Position numbers and translations under genes: made by a program
Shown here: positions 6,645 to 13,299 of the stretch, one piece after another
How the letters are laid out: the number at the start of each line of letters is the position of its first letter
Numbering within the stretch: the first letter of the stretch is position 1
The notes under the pieces: model-generated
Databases searched by the model: none
What the model saw: the letters and a program-made list of their open reading frames with translations, nothing else
Told to the model about the DNA's origin: nothing
NCBI GenBank assembly: GCA_905205065.1
Contig: CAJLCI010000043.1
Location: forward strand, 1-13,299
DNA length: 13,299 nt
From: an uncultured Eubacteriales bacterium
GTDB lineage: Bacteria; Bacillota; Clostridia; Oscillospirales; CAG-272
Direction of reading: 5' to 3'

Positions 6645-7832
6645 TTATTCAAAAATAAACGAATATTTTTCCTTGGCAGCTTCGAGATTTTCAGATGCCG
6701 CCTGTTCATATCCTATAAGCGTGTATGTATTGTCAATAAGATGCTTAAAGTGCTCGTCATCAAGCGCGTGGCAGATAAATGACTGCCGAGGAGAATTAAT
6801 ATCTTCCCCTGATATCTGGAAAAATTTATTATCTTCACAAATTTTCATTATACGCTGAAGCTGAGCAAGGGTATTTCTCGTCGGCATATAAGTAATCGCG
6901 TCAAAACCAAGCTCAAGAAGTACACCTACCAGCTCGTCAAGATAATCGTCCTCAAACTTAGCCGCTTTCTTATCTCCTGTAACCGAATTTCCGACATCTC
7001 CGAGATACGCATACGCCGCTATGCCACCGTTGTCATGAACCATTTTTATAAAATCCGGTGCCTCAGGGCATTCATCTGTTGCCGGAATATAAAATTTTTC
7101 AACCAGATCGCTTTTGAGAACTCCGAGAATATCATATTCATAAAAATCCGGTGTTTGCTCTCCTTCCGCTATAAATCCGCGCAGCTTAGGCGAAATGCTT
7201 ATTTTCATTTCATTTTCAAGAAATGAAAGTACTTCATCCGGAGTTTTATATCTTGCAGTTATTTTCTTTGCAAGTGCAAACAGTATATGACGTTCGGTTA
7301 CCGAACCGCCTGCCGCATAATTTGAAATCGGGAGTACATCTGTGTCAAAGTCGAGCTTAAAACCATAAGGTCTTACAATTTCGCTTATATTTTCGCACAT
7401 CTTTCTGTTTCTGATATTGCGTTTTTCCCGATACGGCGCAAGAAATCTGTCAACCGAGTCAATATTCTGATGAGGAATTCCGTGCATAGCAACATAAGCA
7501 ACAGACTTCTGATCAGGATTGTTTATTCTTCTTCCGTTTAATGAAGTCATTGACATGTCGATACGGCATTCTATACCGCAGGTCACCGGCATACCGATAA
7601 TTTTTCCGGCCTCTATAAACTCCTTAGCCCCGCCCGCGGAATCATGATCCATAATACCGGCTGTTTTAAGGCCGTTTTTCCATGCCATATATACAGCCTC
7701 AGCCGGATTATACGGTGAAAATGAATATGTTGTATGAATATGATTGTTTACATAATACGTATCCGGCGGCGCGGAAATTTCGCCCCTGTCAACGCCTTCT
7801 TTTACTTTGCGAAGCTCGTCAAGTGTCATCAT
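6645..7832 (-). CDS. PHP-domain metal-dependent hydrolase
   Basis: A 395-residue soluble protein with a polymerase-and-histidinol-phosphatase (PHP) fold. Metal-site motifs are NNHIHTTYS (H31, H33), IMDHDS (D62, H63, D64), GIECR (E88) and AMHG (H117). The usual closing G-S-D-x-H appears as SGEDIN (341-346), with Asn in place of the last His; I recall that change from close relatives, so it may be normal here. Known PHP enzymes hydrolyse phosphoesters, so a sugar-phosphate phosphatase or phosphoesterase is the likely role. The central part (~120-260) is larger than a minimal PHP phosphatase. It starts 31 bases after the aldolase-dehydrogenase stop and must be co-transcribed with it. Tandem ATGs (7832, 7829) leave the start uncertain by one residue. 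The AAAGGA site is about 13 bases away, rather far. It is not a DNA polymerase PHP: no polymerase domain follows. Confidence 0.83.
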   Translation of the reverse strand: MMTLDELRKVKEGVDRGEISAPPDTYYVNNHIHTTYSFSPYNPAEAVYMAWKNGLKTAGIMDHDSAGGAKEFIEAGKIIGMPVTCGIECRIDMSMTSLNGRRINNPDQKSVAYVAMHGIPHQNIDSVDRFLAPYREKRNIRNRKMCENISEIVRPYGFKLDFDTDVLPISNYAAGGSVTERHILFALAKKITARYKTPDEVLSFLENEMKISISPKLRGFIAEGEQTPDFYEYDILGVLKSDLVEKFYIPATDECPEAPDFIKMVHDNGGIAAYAYLGDVGNSVTGDKKAAKFEDDYLDELVGVLLELGFDAITYMPTRNTLAQLQRIMKICEDNKFFQISGEDINSPRQSFICHALDDEHFKHLIDNTYTLIGYEQAASENLEAAKEKYSFIFE

Positions 7833-7863
7833 TTTTTATTTCAAATCCTTTCCTGCCGCGTTT

Positions 7864-9807
7864 TTACTTAAGCATAGACTGCCCTCCGGTTACAGGCACA
7901 GCCTGACCGGTTTCGTATTCCTGCTCAATTATATAGAAAATTGCACGCGCAACGTCGAGCGTCTCACAGCCGCGGTTAAGCGGAACCTTGCTCTCATAAA
8001 AACGGCGTACATCCTCAACCGTTTTGGCGCCCGGAACCTTTCCGGCATTAAGGTACTGAACAAACAGGCCTTTTTCCGGATCACTCCACAGCGGACCGTT
8101 AAGGAAGTTGCCGGGGCAAACAGCATTTACCTTGATATTATACGGAACAAGCTCAAGTGCAAAGGACTGAGTTAGACCGATACCGCCGAATTTGCTTCCG
8201 GCATATGCAAAATTCTTGTTTGAACCCGCAAGTCCTGATTTTGAGTTGATTTCAATGATGTCCATCATATATGAAGGAGCAATTCTGTGCTGAATTTTCA
8301 TTACGGCAGAGGCATACTTTGTGCAGAGAAAATACCCTGTGTAGTTTACTGCAGTTACAAACTCAAGATTTTTCTTCGTCATTTCCTCAAGACTTCCTGC
8401 TTTAACTACGCCCGCATTGTTCACAAATACGTCCAGTCCGCCGAAAGCGAGAACTGTACGGTCAATCATATTTTTTACAGAATCCTCGTCAGTGACATTT
8501 GCCGCAACAGAATAGCCGTGTACCCCATACTCACGCGCCGCCTTTTCGGCTCCGTCGGCATTCATATCGGCAATTACAATATTTGCTCCCTCGGCGGCCA
8601 TAGCGTCAGCAATTCCTTTGCCAAAACCCTGAGCGCCGCCTGTTACGATCACAATCTTTCCCTCAAGACGCTTGCCTGAACCGACCGCAAGACTTACCTT
8701 GCTGCGATAACTTTCAACTTCCCAATTTACAATAAAGTCAATTAAATCGGGTGTCATTGGCTTTACTCCGCCAAATGCTTTTGCAAAATATGCGATTTTA
8801 ACTGCATCTACAAATACTTCTCTTGCGGTTTCGGCTTCCTTGGCATTTTTTCCGCAGGCAAATATTCCAAGTCCTTTTACAATAACAATACGAGGTTTAT
8901 ATCCGTTTTTCTCCGTAAACGCTTTAAATTCAGAGATGATTCCTTCTTCGCATACATCTGAAGAAAGTACAAGCTGCGAGGCTTTGGTGTAGACAATATG
9001 ATCAGGAGTAAGCGATTTTACAGACGTATCATAATCGAGAAGAGCGCGGCTGCATTCAAACTTCACAACCGCTTCGGAAGTACCGTCCGAATAAAGCATT
9101 CTGAGTACCGGAGCTACCAAAACCGCACGGTCTATATCAAAATCGTCCGATGGTTCAAAATCTGAAAACGGTTCTCCTCCGTTTATCTCATTATGTATAC
9201 GGGAAAGTATGCCGCACGCAAGCTCTCCCACAACATCGGCATTATCTCCCGCAACAAAAATACCATGATTTTCAAGAAAAAGAATCTGAGGAAATTTTCC
9301 GCCGTTTGTCTTCATTTTCTCTGAAATTGCTTCACGGCAATTAAGTGCAAGAATATATCCCGGTTTACATGCCGGAACCCAAACCGCCTCCGGAAACATT
9401 GACAGCGCTTTTTCTCTGCCGTTTACAGAGCATGTAAGAGCATTTACAAGCGCAGGATGAACATGAAGGACATATTTTTGCTCAAAAAGCTCATGCAGAA
9501 GCGTTTCCACACTCGGACGCCGCGTCTCACCTTTTACCCTTGCATCCATCATATCCTCAAGAACTGCATCTTCACGCTCCTTTTCTCCCGCAGGATAATT
9601 CTTGTCCCACATTGCTTCAAGAGCACGACGATCCATTTTTACAAAGTCATCCGGTTTTATTGTGGCCAGCGCGGTTCCAGAGCCCTTTACAAAAAGGCAG
9701 TCATCACTTTTAAACGATGTGTTTCCTCCACCTGCAAGAACATAGTCGGCGTCAGAGCCAAATTTATTGCTCATTTCGGCAAGCGCAGCGAGTTCATTTT
9801 CAAACAT
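7864..9807 (-). CDS. Fused class II aldolase / SrlD-like short-chain dehydrogenase
   Basis: A 647-residue two-enzyme fusion. The N-terminal part (~1-215) is class II aldolase/adducin: GGGNTS (26-31), PSVETLLH (98-105, with the acidic E101), metal ligands H115 and H117 in HVHP, and H181 in ENHG. Residues ~220-370 form a linking domain with aldolase-like TPDHIVYTK and GLGIFACG. The C-terminal part (~381-647) is a short-chain dehydrogenase: TGGAQGFG (389-396), NNAG (463-466) and catalytic S522, Y535, K539. INSKSG, KFGGIGLTQSFALEL, VPLNRGC and TGQAVPVTGGQ strongly recall sorbitol-6-phosphate 2-dehydrogenase (SrlD/SorD). The order matches the TIGR02632/YuxG (RhaEW) class annotated as rhamnulose-1-phosphate aldolase/dehydrogenase, but no rhamnose gene is nearby, so I do not assign that substrate. 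AAGGA lies 8 bases before ATG 9807, inside an imperfect duplication of ~22 bases (9817-9863). A LacI-type operator lies 119 bases upstream. Confidence 0.9.
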   Translation of the reverse strand: MFENELAALAEMSNKFGSDADYVLAGGGNTSFKSDDCLFVKGSGTALATIKPDDFVKMDRRALEAMWDKNYPAGEKEREDAVLEDMMDARVKGETRRPSVETLLHELFEQKYVLHVHPALVNALTCSVNGREKALSMFPEAVWVPACKPGYILALNCREAISEKMKTNGGKFPQILFLENHGIFVAGDNADVVGELACGILSRIHNEINGGEPFSDFEPSDDFDIDRAVLVAPVLRMLYSDGTSEAVVKFECSRALLDYDTSVKSLTPDHIVYTKASQLVLSSDVCEEGIISEFKAFTEKNGYKPRIVIVKGLGIFACGKNAKEAETAREVFVDAVKIAYFAKAFGGVKPMTPDLIDFIVNWEVESYRSKVSLAVGSGKRLEGKIVIVTGGAQGFGKGIADAMAAEGANIVIADMNADGAEKAAREYGVHGYSVAANVTDEDSVKNMIDRTVLAFGGLDVFVNNAGVVKAGSLEEMTKKNLEFVTAVNYTGYFLCTKYASAVMKIQHRIAPSYMMDIIEINSKSGLAGSNKNFAYAGSKFGGIGLTQSFALELVPYNIKVNAVCPGNFLNGPLWSDPEKGLFVQYLNAGKVPGAKTVEDVRRFYESKVPLNRGCETLDVARAIFYIIEQEYETGQAVPVTGGQSMLK

Positions 9808-9925
9808 TTCGATTATCCTTCCTTATTAATTATCAGTCATTTCTTCCTTATTATCAATCATTTGTTAATCGCTTTTCTTTACATCAATCTGAGCATCGTA
9901 GCAACAATCTCACTCAAATTGAAGC

Positions 9926-9941
9926 TTGCAAGCGGTTGCAA
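9926..9941. promoter_or_regulatory. LacI-family operator candidate (TTGCAAGCGGTTGCAA)
   Basis: Two exact TTGCAA half-sites flank GCGG, giving a 16-bp dyad with a central CG, the hallmark of LacI/GalR-family sites. It also comes close to the CcpA cre consensus, differing at two fixed positions. It lies 119 bases upstream of the aldolase-dehydrogenase start. On the plus strand, TTGCAA (9936-9941), 18 bases and TATATA (9960-9965) form a possible rightward promoter overlapping it. No good leftward -10 was found. It suggests sugar-responsive control of the fusion and PHP genes separately from the dehydrogenase upstream. Confidence 0.5.
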
Positions 9942-9982
9942 TTGTAACGGTCTTCTCGTTATATATAGGGACGAGGAAAATC

Positions 9983-10123
9983 ATGGCTGAGTCCAGCGTA
10001 AATCATCGCATCATTCAACACAAAGCATCATTATATTCAATAAAAAACATTGCTCTGTTCAACAAAAAGCACCACTCTGTTCAACAGGAACAAATCCCCG
10101 TCGCAATTCGTTCCGGCGGATAA
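9983..10123 (+). CDS. Possible small protein, 46 residues (doubtful)
   Basis: ATG 9983 has GAGG six bases upstream and lies 18 bases past a possible TATATA -10 box, giving MAESSVNHRIIQHKASL... to a stop at 10123. It resembles nothing I know and is basic and low in hydrophobic residues. Its frame runs through a 22-base tandem repeat whose length is not a multiple of three, so the repeats encode different peptides, which argues against selection on the protein. An untranslated RNA or no product is at least as likely. Confidence 0.18.
   Translation: MAESSVNHRIIQHKASLYSIKNIALFNKKHHSVQQEQIPVAIRSGG
10014..10085. repeat. Degenerate 22-bp tandem repeat, three and a part copies
   Basis: Units start with TTCAA at 10014, 10036, 10058 and 10080, exactly 22 bases apart. 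The second and third share most positions, including GCTCTG/CACTCTG ends; the first is more diverged, and a weaker match (about 12 of 22) precedes it at 9992-10013. The period is about two helical turns. It lies between the LacI-type operator and the dehydrogenase 3' end. Confidence 0.7.
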
Positions 10124-10173
10124 ACCACCGCCGTAAAAATAAACGTCCTCATATCGGAGACAAACGTCTTACA
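10111..10173. repeat. Intergenic element, copy B
   Basis: TTCCGGCGG, then CCACCGCCGTAAAAAT, then TCCTC, then AGACAAACGTCTTACA: the same blocks in the same order and orientation as at 6476-6579, but with shorter spacing (47 rather than 88 bases between first and last blocks). CGGCGG/CCGCCG (10114-10119, 10128-10133) can form a hairpin. It lies about 105 bases downstream of the dehydrogenase stop codon. Confidence 0.5.
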
Positions 10174-10208
10174 AACGCAGGCACCTCACTTTGGGTTATA
10201 AATCTACT

Positions 10209-10237
10209 GCAGAACCGGCGAAATTCGCCGGTTCTGC
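10209..10237 (-). terminator. Long perfect hairpin after the dehydrogenase gene
   Basis: GCAGAACCGGCGA and TCGCCGGTTCTGC are perfect 13-base arms around a 3-base loop. It starts 40 bases past the dehydrogenase stop. No true T run follows on the leftward strand (AGTAGATTTATAA), so it may be a weak terminator or a 3' stabiliser letting some transcription reach the aldolase gene. Confidence 0.55.
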
Positions 10238-10277
10238 ATAATTTGTATTACATAGCTAAAATATCAAATCACGCAGA

Positions 10278-11540
10278 TCAGATATCCTTTGCGTTTTCGA
10301 GTACATATTTTTCCGCTTCAAGACACCAGAGATTATTGTTTCTCTTACAGATTTCCGCGAGATCCGCATAAAACGGCTCTGTTTTTCCACGCTCTTCAAA
10401 ATCAGCGATTGCAACGAGCGGCATATCCTTGTTTGTATATATAAGCTTCTTGCCGCCCTTGATTTCAGGAAGATTGATTACGGTATCAATAACGGTATTA
10501 AGACCGCCGATATGTGTAATCATGGCGGCCGGGTTAATCAGCCCCTTTTCCATCATTCCGATAGCTTCAATCATATCATCTGTATTTCCGCCGGATGTTC
10601 CCACGATATGAGTCGATCCGTAATGCACGTTATAAAAATTAAACTCTGCCGAAAAAGCTGCATTTGTAGGACCGGCAAAGAAATTAAGGCATCCGTCACG
10701 GGCAAGAAGCTTATCTCCCATTTCAACGACCGGCTTTACAGGAGCATATACAAATACGTCGTCATAGCCTTTGCCGCCTGTCAGATCCATCATATAAGAA
10801 ACTGCGTCATCAAGCTTGCCGGTATTAAGATATATAAGCTTTACGCCCTGAGCCTCAGCCTTTTTGACTGACAAAATTTCCTCTGCACGAGCAAGGCGTG
10901 CGTCATCAATATCCGTTACAACTACAAGTGACGGCTTTCTGCCGCATCCGATTGCATAGTCGATTGCGCCGAGTCCCATGGGACCTGCGCCCGCAAGAAT
11001 TGCAAGACAGCCGCCCTCTTTGATTCCCATATCATGAACATATTTTCCCGCAGTAGTATGATAATTGGCATGGAACGCACCTACAATACATGATACCGGC
11101 TCCGCAAGCGAACCATAGAAGAAAGCTTCACCGCTGTAGCGAAGCAGACAGCCCGTTTCCATTACCTCGTTAGGTATAATTACATATGTTGAATCTCCGC
11201 CTACATATTTATATGAATAACCTGGAGCGTCAAGACTGCCCTTATAGTTCATTGCAGGCTGAATTGAAAAACGATCACCAGGCTTAAACTGATCCGCCCA
11301 TTTTGAACCCACCTTTACAATTTCGCCGCAGAACTCATGACCTATAATCGTCGGATTCTCAGCTACGTCATTCGGAACTCTTTTGTGATCCGGTCCCTGG
11401 AGTGCCGCCTTATGAGAAGACATACATACGCTGTCCGAAATAACATGCGCTAAAATCTCGTCCTCACCCATTTCCGGAAGCTCAAACTCCTCAAGGCGAA
11501 GATCATTTTTGCCGTAAATTCTTACTGCTTTAGTTTTCAT
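10278..11540 (-). CDS. Zinc-dependent medium-chain dehydrogenase, L-sorbose-1-phosphate reductase (SorE)-like
   Basis: A 420-residue medium-chain dehydrogenase/reductase, cytoplasmic, expected to interconvert an alcohol and ketone on a sugar or polyol phosphate with NAD(P). Catalytic zinc ligands fit C39, H68 with E69 (GHEF) and E147 (AEP). The nucleotide loop is AGAGPMG (183-189). The four-cysteine structural zinc loop of ordinary alcohol dehydrogenases is absent: after GDRF come SIQPAMNYKGSLDAPGYSYKY. That feature, the length over 400 and the C-terminal extension resemble SorE-type L-sorbose-1-phosphate reductases. An adjacent SrlD-like domain supports this, since SorE and SrlD/SorD act in sequence in L-sorbose breakdown, but the substrate remains inferred. 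ATG 11540 is chosen because AAGGAG is 9 bases upstream; TTG 11546 is a worse start. It is first in the leftward cluster, 470 bases ahead of the fusion gene. Confidence 0.82.
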   Translation of the reverse strand: MKTKAVRIYGKNDLRLEEFELPEMGEDEILAHVISDSVCMSSHKAALQGPDHKRVPNDVAENPTIIGHEFCGEIVKVGSKWADQFKPGDRFSIQPAMNYKGSLDAPGYSYKYVGGDSTYVIIPNEVMETGCLLRYSGEAFFYGSLAEPVSCIVGAFHANYHTTAGKYVHDMGIKEGGCLAILAGAGPMGLGAIDYAIGCGRKPSLVVVTDIDDARLARAEEILSVKKAEAQGVKLIYLNTGKLDDAVSYMMDLTGGKGYDDVFVYAPVKPVVEMGDKLLARDGCLNFFAGPTNAAFSAEFNFYNVHYGSTHIVGTSGGNTDDMIEAIGMMEKGLINPAAMITHIGGLNTVIDTVINLPEIKGGKKLIYTNKDMPLVAIADFEERGKTEPFYADLAEICKRNNNLWCLEAEKYVLENAKDI

Positions 11541-11743
11541 TTTCAAACGCTCCTTTTTATTCTGTTCCTCTGTGCAATTTAATCAGCCGAAATACACAAG
11601 TCTGAAAGAAAAACCCTTCAGACCGGAATTTTCTATTCCCATTATATCCTATTATATCTTATTTTATCTTCTATTCTGGAAGACAGTAAACAGGGGACAT
11701 AACTGAGTAAACGCAAAATACAGCTTTAAACAGCATGATATAC
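11541..11743. other. Leader region of the dehydrogenase gene
   Basis: No gene is seen. On the leftward strand it holds two tandem TATAAT boxes (complement of about 11640-11656) without good -35 partners, and a hairpin GTCTGAA/TTCAGAC (11600-11623) with no T run after it. It is part of the ~306-base leader expected from the leftward promoter at 11853-11881. I recognise no riboswitch class in it. Confidence 0.4.
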
Positions 11744-11772
11744 TTGCATTACAGGAAAAAATATGTTATACT
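11744..11772 (+). promoter_or_regulatory. Sigma-A promoter candidate for ligA
   Basis: TTGCAT (11744-11749), 17 bases, TATACT (11767-11772). The predicted start near 11779 gives a ~240-base leader to ATG 12017 with no recognisable gene in it. Confidence 0.55.
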
Positions 11773-11852
11773 GATTCGAGATTAACAGAGTATAATTATA
11801 TAGTAAATATCAAAAAGTATAGTATAAGCCTTTTATGGCTATTATTGTTTCT

Positions 11853-11881
11853 ATTATATCATTATCGCTTTCTTTTGTCAA
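11853..11881 (-). promoter_or_regulatory. Perfect-consensus leftward promoter
   Basis: On the complement TTGACA (11881-11876), a 17-base spacer and TATAAT (11858-11853), both boxes exact. It closely resembles the tRNA-Arg promoter (shared TTGACAAAAGA and ATGATAT). It points at the dehydrogenase gene 306 bases away, and its transcript would cross the ligA promoter. No tRNA or known RNA follows. Confidence 0.65.
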
Positions 11882-12016
11882 TAGGATTACCTGAGCCGAA
11901 AGGAAGTTCTGCATTCTTTTCAGCACGCGCAAAAATCCTGTCGACGGCTTATCTTTACGCGGTCCCGGCCGGATAAGAAAATATCTTACTATTTGCGAAA
12001 ACGAAAGGTCTAACGT

Positions 12017-13249
12017 ATGACAGATAAAGAAAACACAGCACTGTCCGAATGTATAAAAAAAGAAATTGACGAGCTCACAGAGCGTCTTTCTTTTTACAGC
12101 AGAAAATATTACGTCGATGACGATCCGGTAATTACCGACGGAGAATACGATGCGCTGTTTCGCCGCCTTGAAGAGCTTGAAGGTAAATATCCGGAATACA
12201 GACGTCCCGATTCTCCTACGCTCAGAGTAGGAGGTGAGCTTCTTGAACGCTTTGAAAAGGTTACTCATAACGTTCCAATGGGTAGCCTACAGGATGTATT
12301 TAATTACGGCGAGCTTGAGGAATACCTTGAAAGAACCGTATATAACGGAAATTGGTCTGTAGAGTGTAAAATAGATGGTCTGTCAGTCTCACTGCTCTAT
12401 GAAAACGGATTGTTTGTACGCGGAGCAACACGCGGAGACGGGACAACAGGAGAAAATGTAACAGAAAATCTGAAAACAGTCAGAAGTATTCCTCTGCGTA
12501 TTCCATATGACGGTATGCTTGAAGTCCGCGGTGAAGTATATATGCCAAGAAAAACCTTTGCAAAGCTAAACAAAAAACGAGATGAGGAGGGACAGCGTCC
12601 GTTTGCAAATCCAAGGAACGCCGCCGCCGGATCTCTGCGGCAGCTGGACACAAAAATTGCGGCCTCCAGGGAACTCGACATCTATATATTCAACATCCAG
12701 GCATGCAACAAACAATTCAAAAGCCACTTTGAGGGGCTTAACTTTCTCTCATCTCTCGGTTTCAAGGTAATTCCTTTCAGGCGCCTGGCATCTTCGCCTG
12801 CGGAAATCAAAGAATATATTGAAGAAATCAGCCGAATCCGTTCTTCCCTTCCATGCGATACCGACGGGGTTGTAATCAAAACCGATGATATCGAAGCAAG
12901 AAAAAGAATCGGATCGCTTGCAGGACGTCCTAAATGGGCTGTCGCATATAAATTTCCTCCCGAACAGCAGGAAACAGTTCTTACCGCTATTACCGTACAG
13001 GTCGGAAGAACCGGTGTACTCACTCCGGGCGCAGAGCTTACGCCCGTAAGACTTGCCGGAACCACTGTAAGCCGGGCTACACTTCACAACCCTGATTTTA
13101 TTCTCGAACGCGACATACGGGTAGGCGATACAGTAATCGTACAAAAAGCCGGAGATATAATTCCGGAGATTGTATCGGTTTGTCATGAAAAACGGCCGGA
13201 AGGGTCTGTTCCTTTTAAAATGCCTGAGTTGTGTCCTTCATGCGGAGAG
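12017..13249 (+). CDS. ligA: NAD+-dependent DNA ligase LigA, 5' part (411 codons)
   Basis: Seals nicks in DNA during replication and repair using NAD+. ATG 12017 has GAAAGG 8 bases upstream. Domain Ia shows YYVDDDPVITDGEYD (31-45), which binds the nicotinamide half of NAD+. The adenylation motif is CKIDG with the lysine K118; most relatives have P before that lysine, here C. Downstream are RGATRGDGTTGENVTENL, LEVRGEVYMP, PFANPRNAAAGSLRQL and DTDGVVIK. The OB fold follows with AYKFPPEQ, TVQVGRTGVLTPGAEL and QKAGDIIPEI. The last genuine residues, CPSCGE, begin the four-cysteine zinc finger. The rest of the finger, the helix-hairpin-helix and the BRCT domain (about 250 residues of a usual ~660) lie off the contig. 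The frame stays open to 13299 only because the adapter lacks a stop in it. It is divergent from the sugar cluster. Confidence 0.97.
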
Positions 13250-13299
13250 AGATCGGAAGAGCGTCGTGTAGGGAAAGAGTGTAGATCTCGGTGGTCGCC
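13250..13299. other. Illumina TruSeq adapter sequence, not genomic
   Basis: The final 50 bases start AGATCGGAAGAGCGTCGTG and continue through GGGAAAGAGTGTAGATCTCG to GGTGGTCGCC, matching the Illumina universal adapter in reverse-complement orientation with no mismatch that I can see. The ligA reading frame turns into a non-family tail (RSEERRVGKECRSRWS) at exactly this point. It should be trimmed. The one or two bases at the junction (GA, 13248-13249) could belong to either side. Confidence 0.97.

Noticed and set aside
7864..9807. Assigning the fusion to rhamnose breakdown (rhaEW/yuxG)
   Set aside because: The architecture fits, but no rhamnose genes are present and the dehydrogenase half resembles SrlD, so the substrate is left open.
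9457..9990. A 177-residue plus-strand frame over the aldolase start
   Set aside because: Antisense to conserved aldolase sequence, with low-complexity hydrophobic composition and no ribosome binding site.
10014..10085. A CRISPR array
   Set aside because: The 22-base units are directly adjacent and degenerate, with no repeat-spacer alternation and no cas genes.
11810..12681. Open frames on the minus strand across the ligA start and adenylation region
   Set aside because: They are antisense to a clearly conserved LigA frame, lack ribosome binding sites and match no family; shadows of ligA.
13235..13299. A novel arginine-rich C-terminus on LigA
   Set aside because: The tail is the translation of Illumina adapter sequence.

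Overview
The window reads as one contig end from a low-GC Gram-positive anaerobe, most likely an uncultured gut Clostridia/Oscillospiraceae-type genome. The basis is AT-rich spacers, AAGGAG-type ribosome binding sites, near-consensus sigma-A promoters (TTGACA-17-TATWAT), a tRNA with encoded CCA, and protein families common in that group (CBM9-like surface protein, TIGR04076, DUF1294, MsbA-type ABC exporter). The last 50 bases (13250-13299) are Illumina TruSeq adapter, not genome, so the contig is a short-read assembly that ended by reading into library adapter.

Layout. 195-1154 (+): secreted CBM9-like protein with a Ser/Thr/Asn linker, a PQTSD motif and a C-terminal membrane anchor, followed by a strong terminator. 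1280-1859: gene-poor. 1860-2072 (+): 70-residue protein. 2088-3095 (-): a leftward cluster of a 69-residue protein, a broken GNAT acetyltransferase and a TIGR04076 protein. 3209-3352 (-): a coding-looking remnant. 3405-5147 (-): ABC exporter half-transporter with its own promoter and a terminator hairpin in its leader. 5666-5741 (-): tRNA-Arg(ACG) with promoter and terminator. 5889-6218 (-): DUF1294 membrane protein.

6645-11540 (-) is a carbohydrate-phosphate cluster. In transcription order it holds a zinc-dependent sorbitol/L-sorbose-1-phosphate reductase-type dehydrogenase, a fused class II aldolase/SrlD-like short-chain dehydrogenase, and a PHP-domain hydrolase 31 bases behind the fusion. 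A 16-bp LacI-type operator candidate lies between the first two genes. The set looks like a sugar- or polyol-phosphate breakdown route, but no transporter, kinase or regulator is in the window, so the substrate is unknown.

12017-13249 (+): the 5' 411 codons of NAD+-dependent DNA ligase LigA, divergent from the sugar cluster. It runs into the adapter and has no natural stop here. The ligA promoter candidate and a perfect-consensus leftward promoter face each other in the ligA/dehydrogenase gap.

I found no CRISPR array, transposase, phage gene or recognisable defence system. The best leads for new biology are the aldolase-dehydrogenase/SorE-like/PHP cluster with its operator, the possible attenuator before the ABC exporter, the facing promoters before ligA, and a pair of related intergenic elements behind two genes of the sugar cluster.
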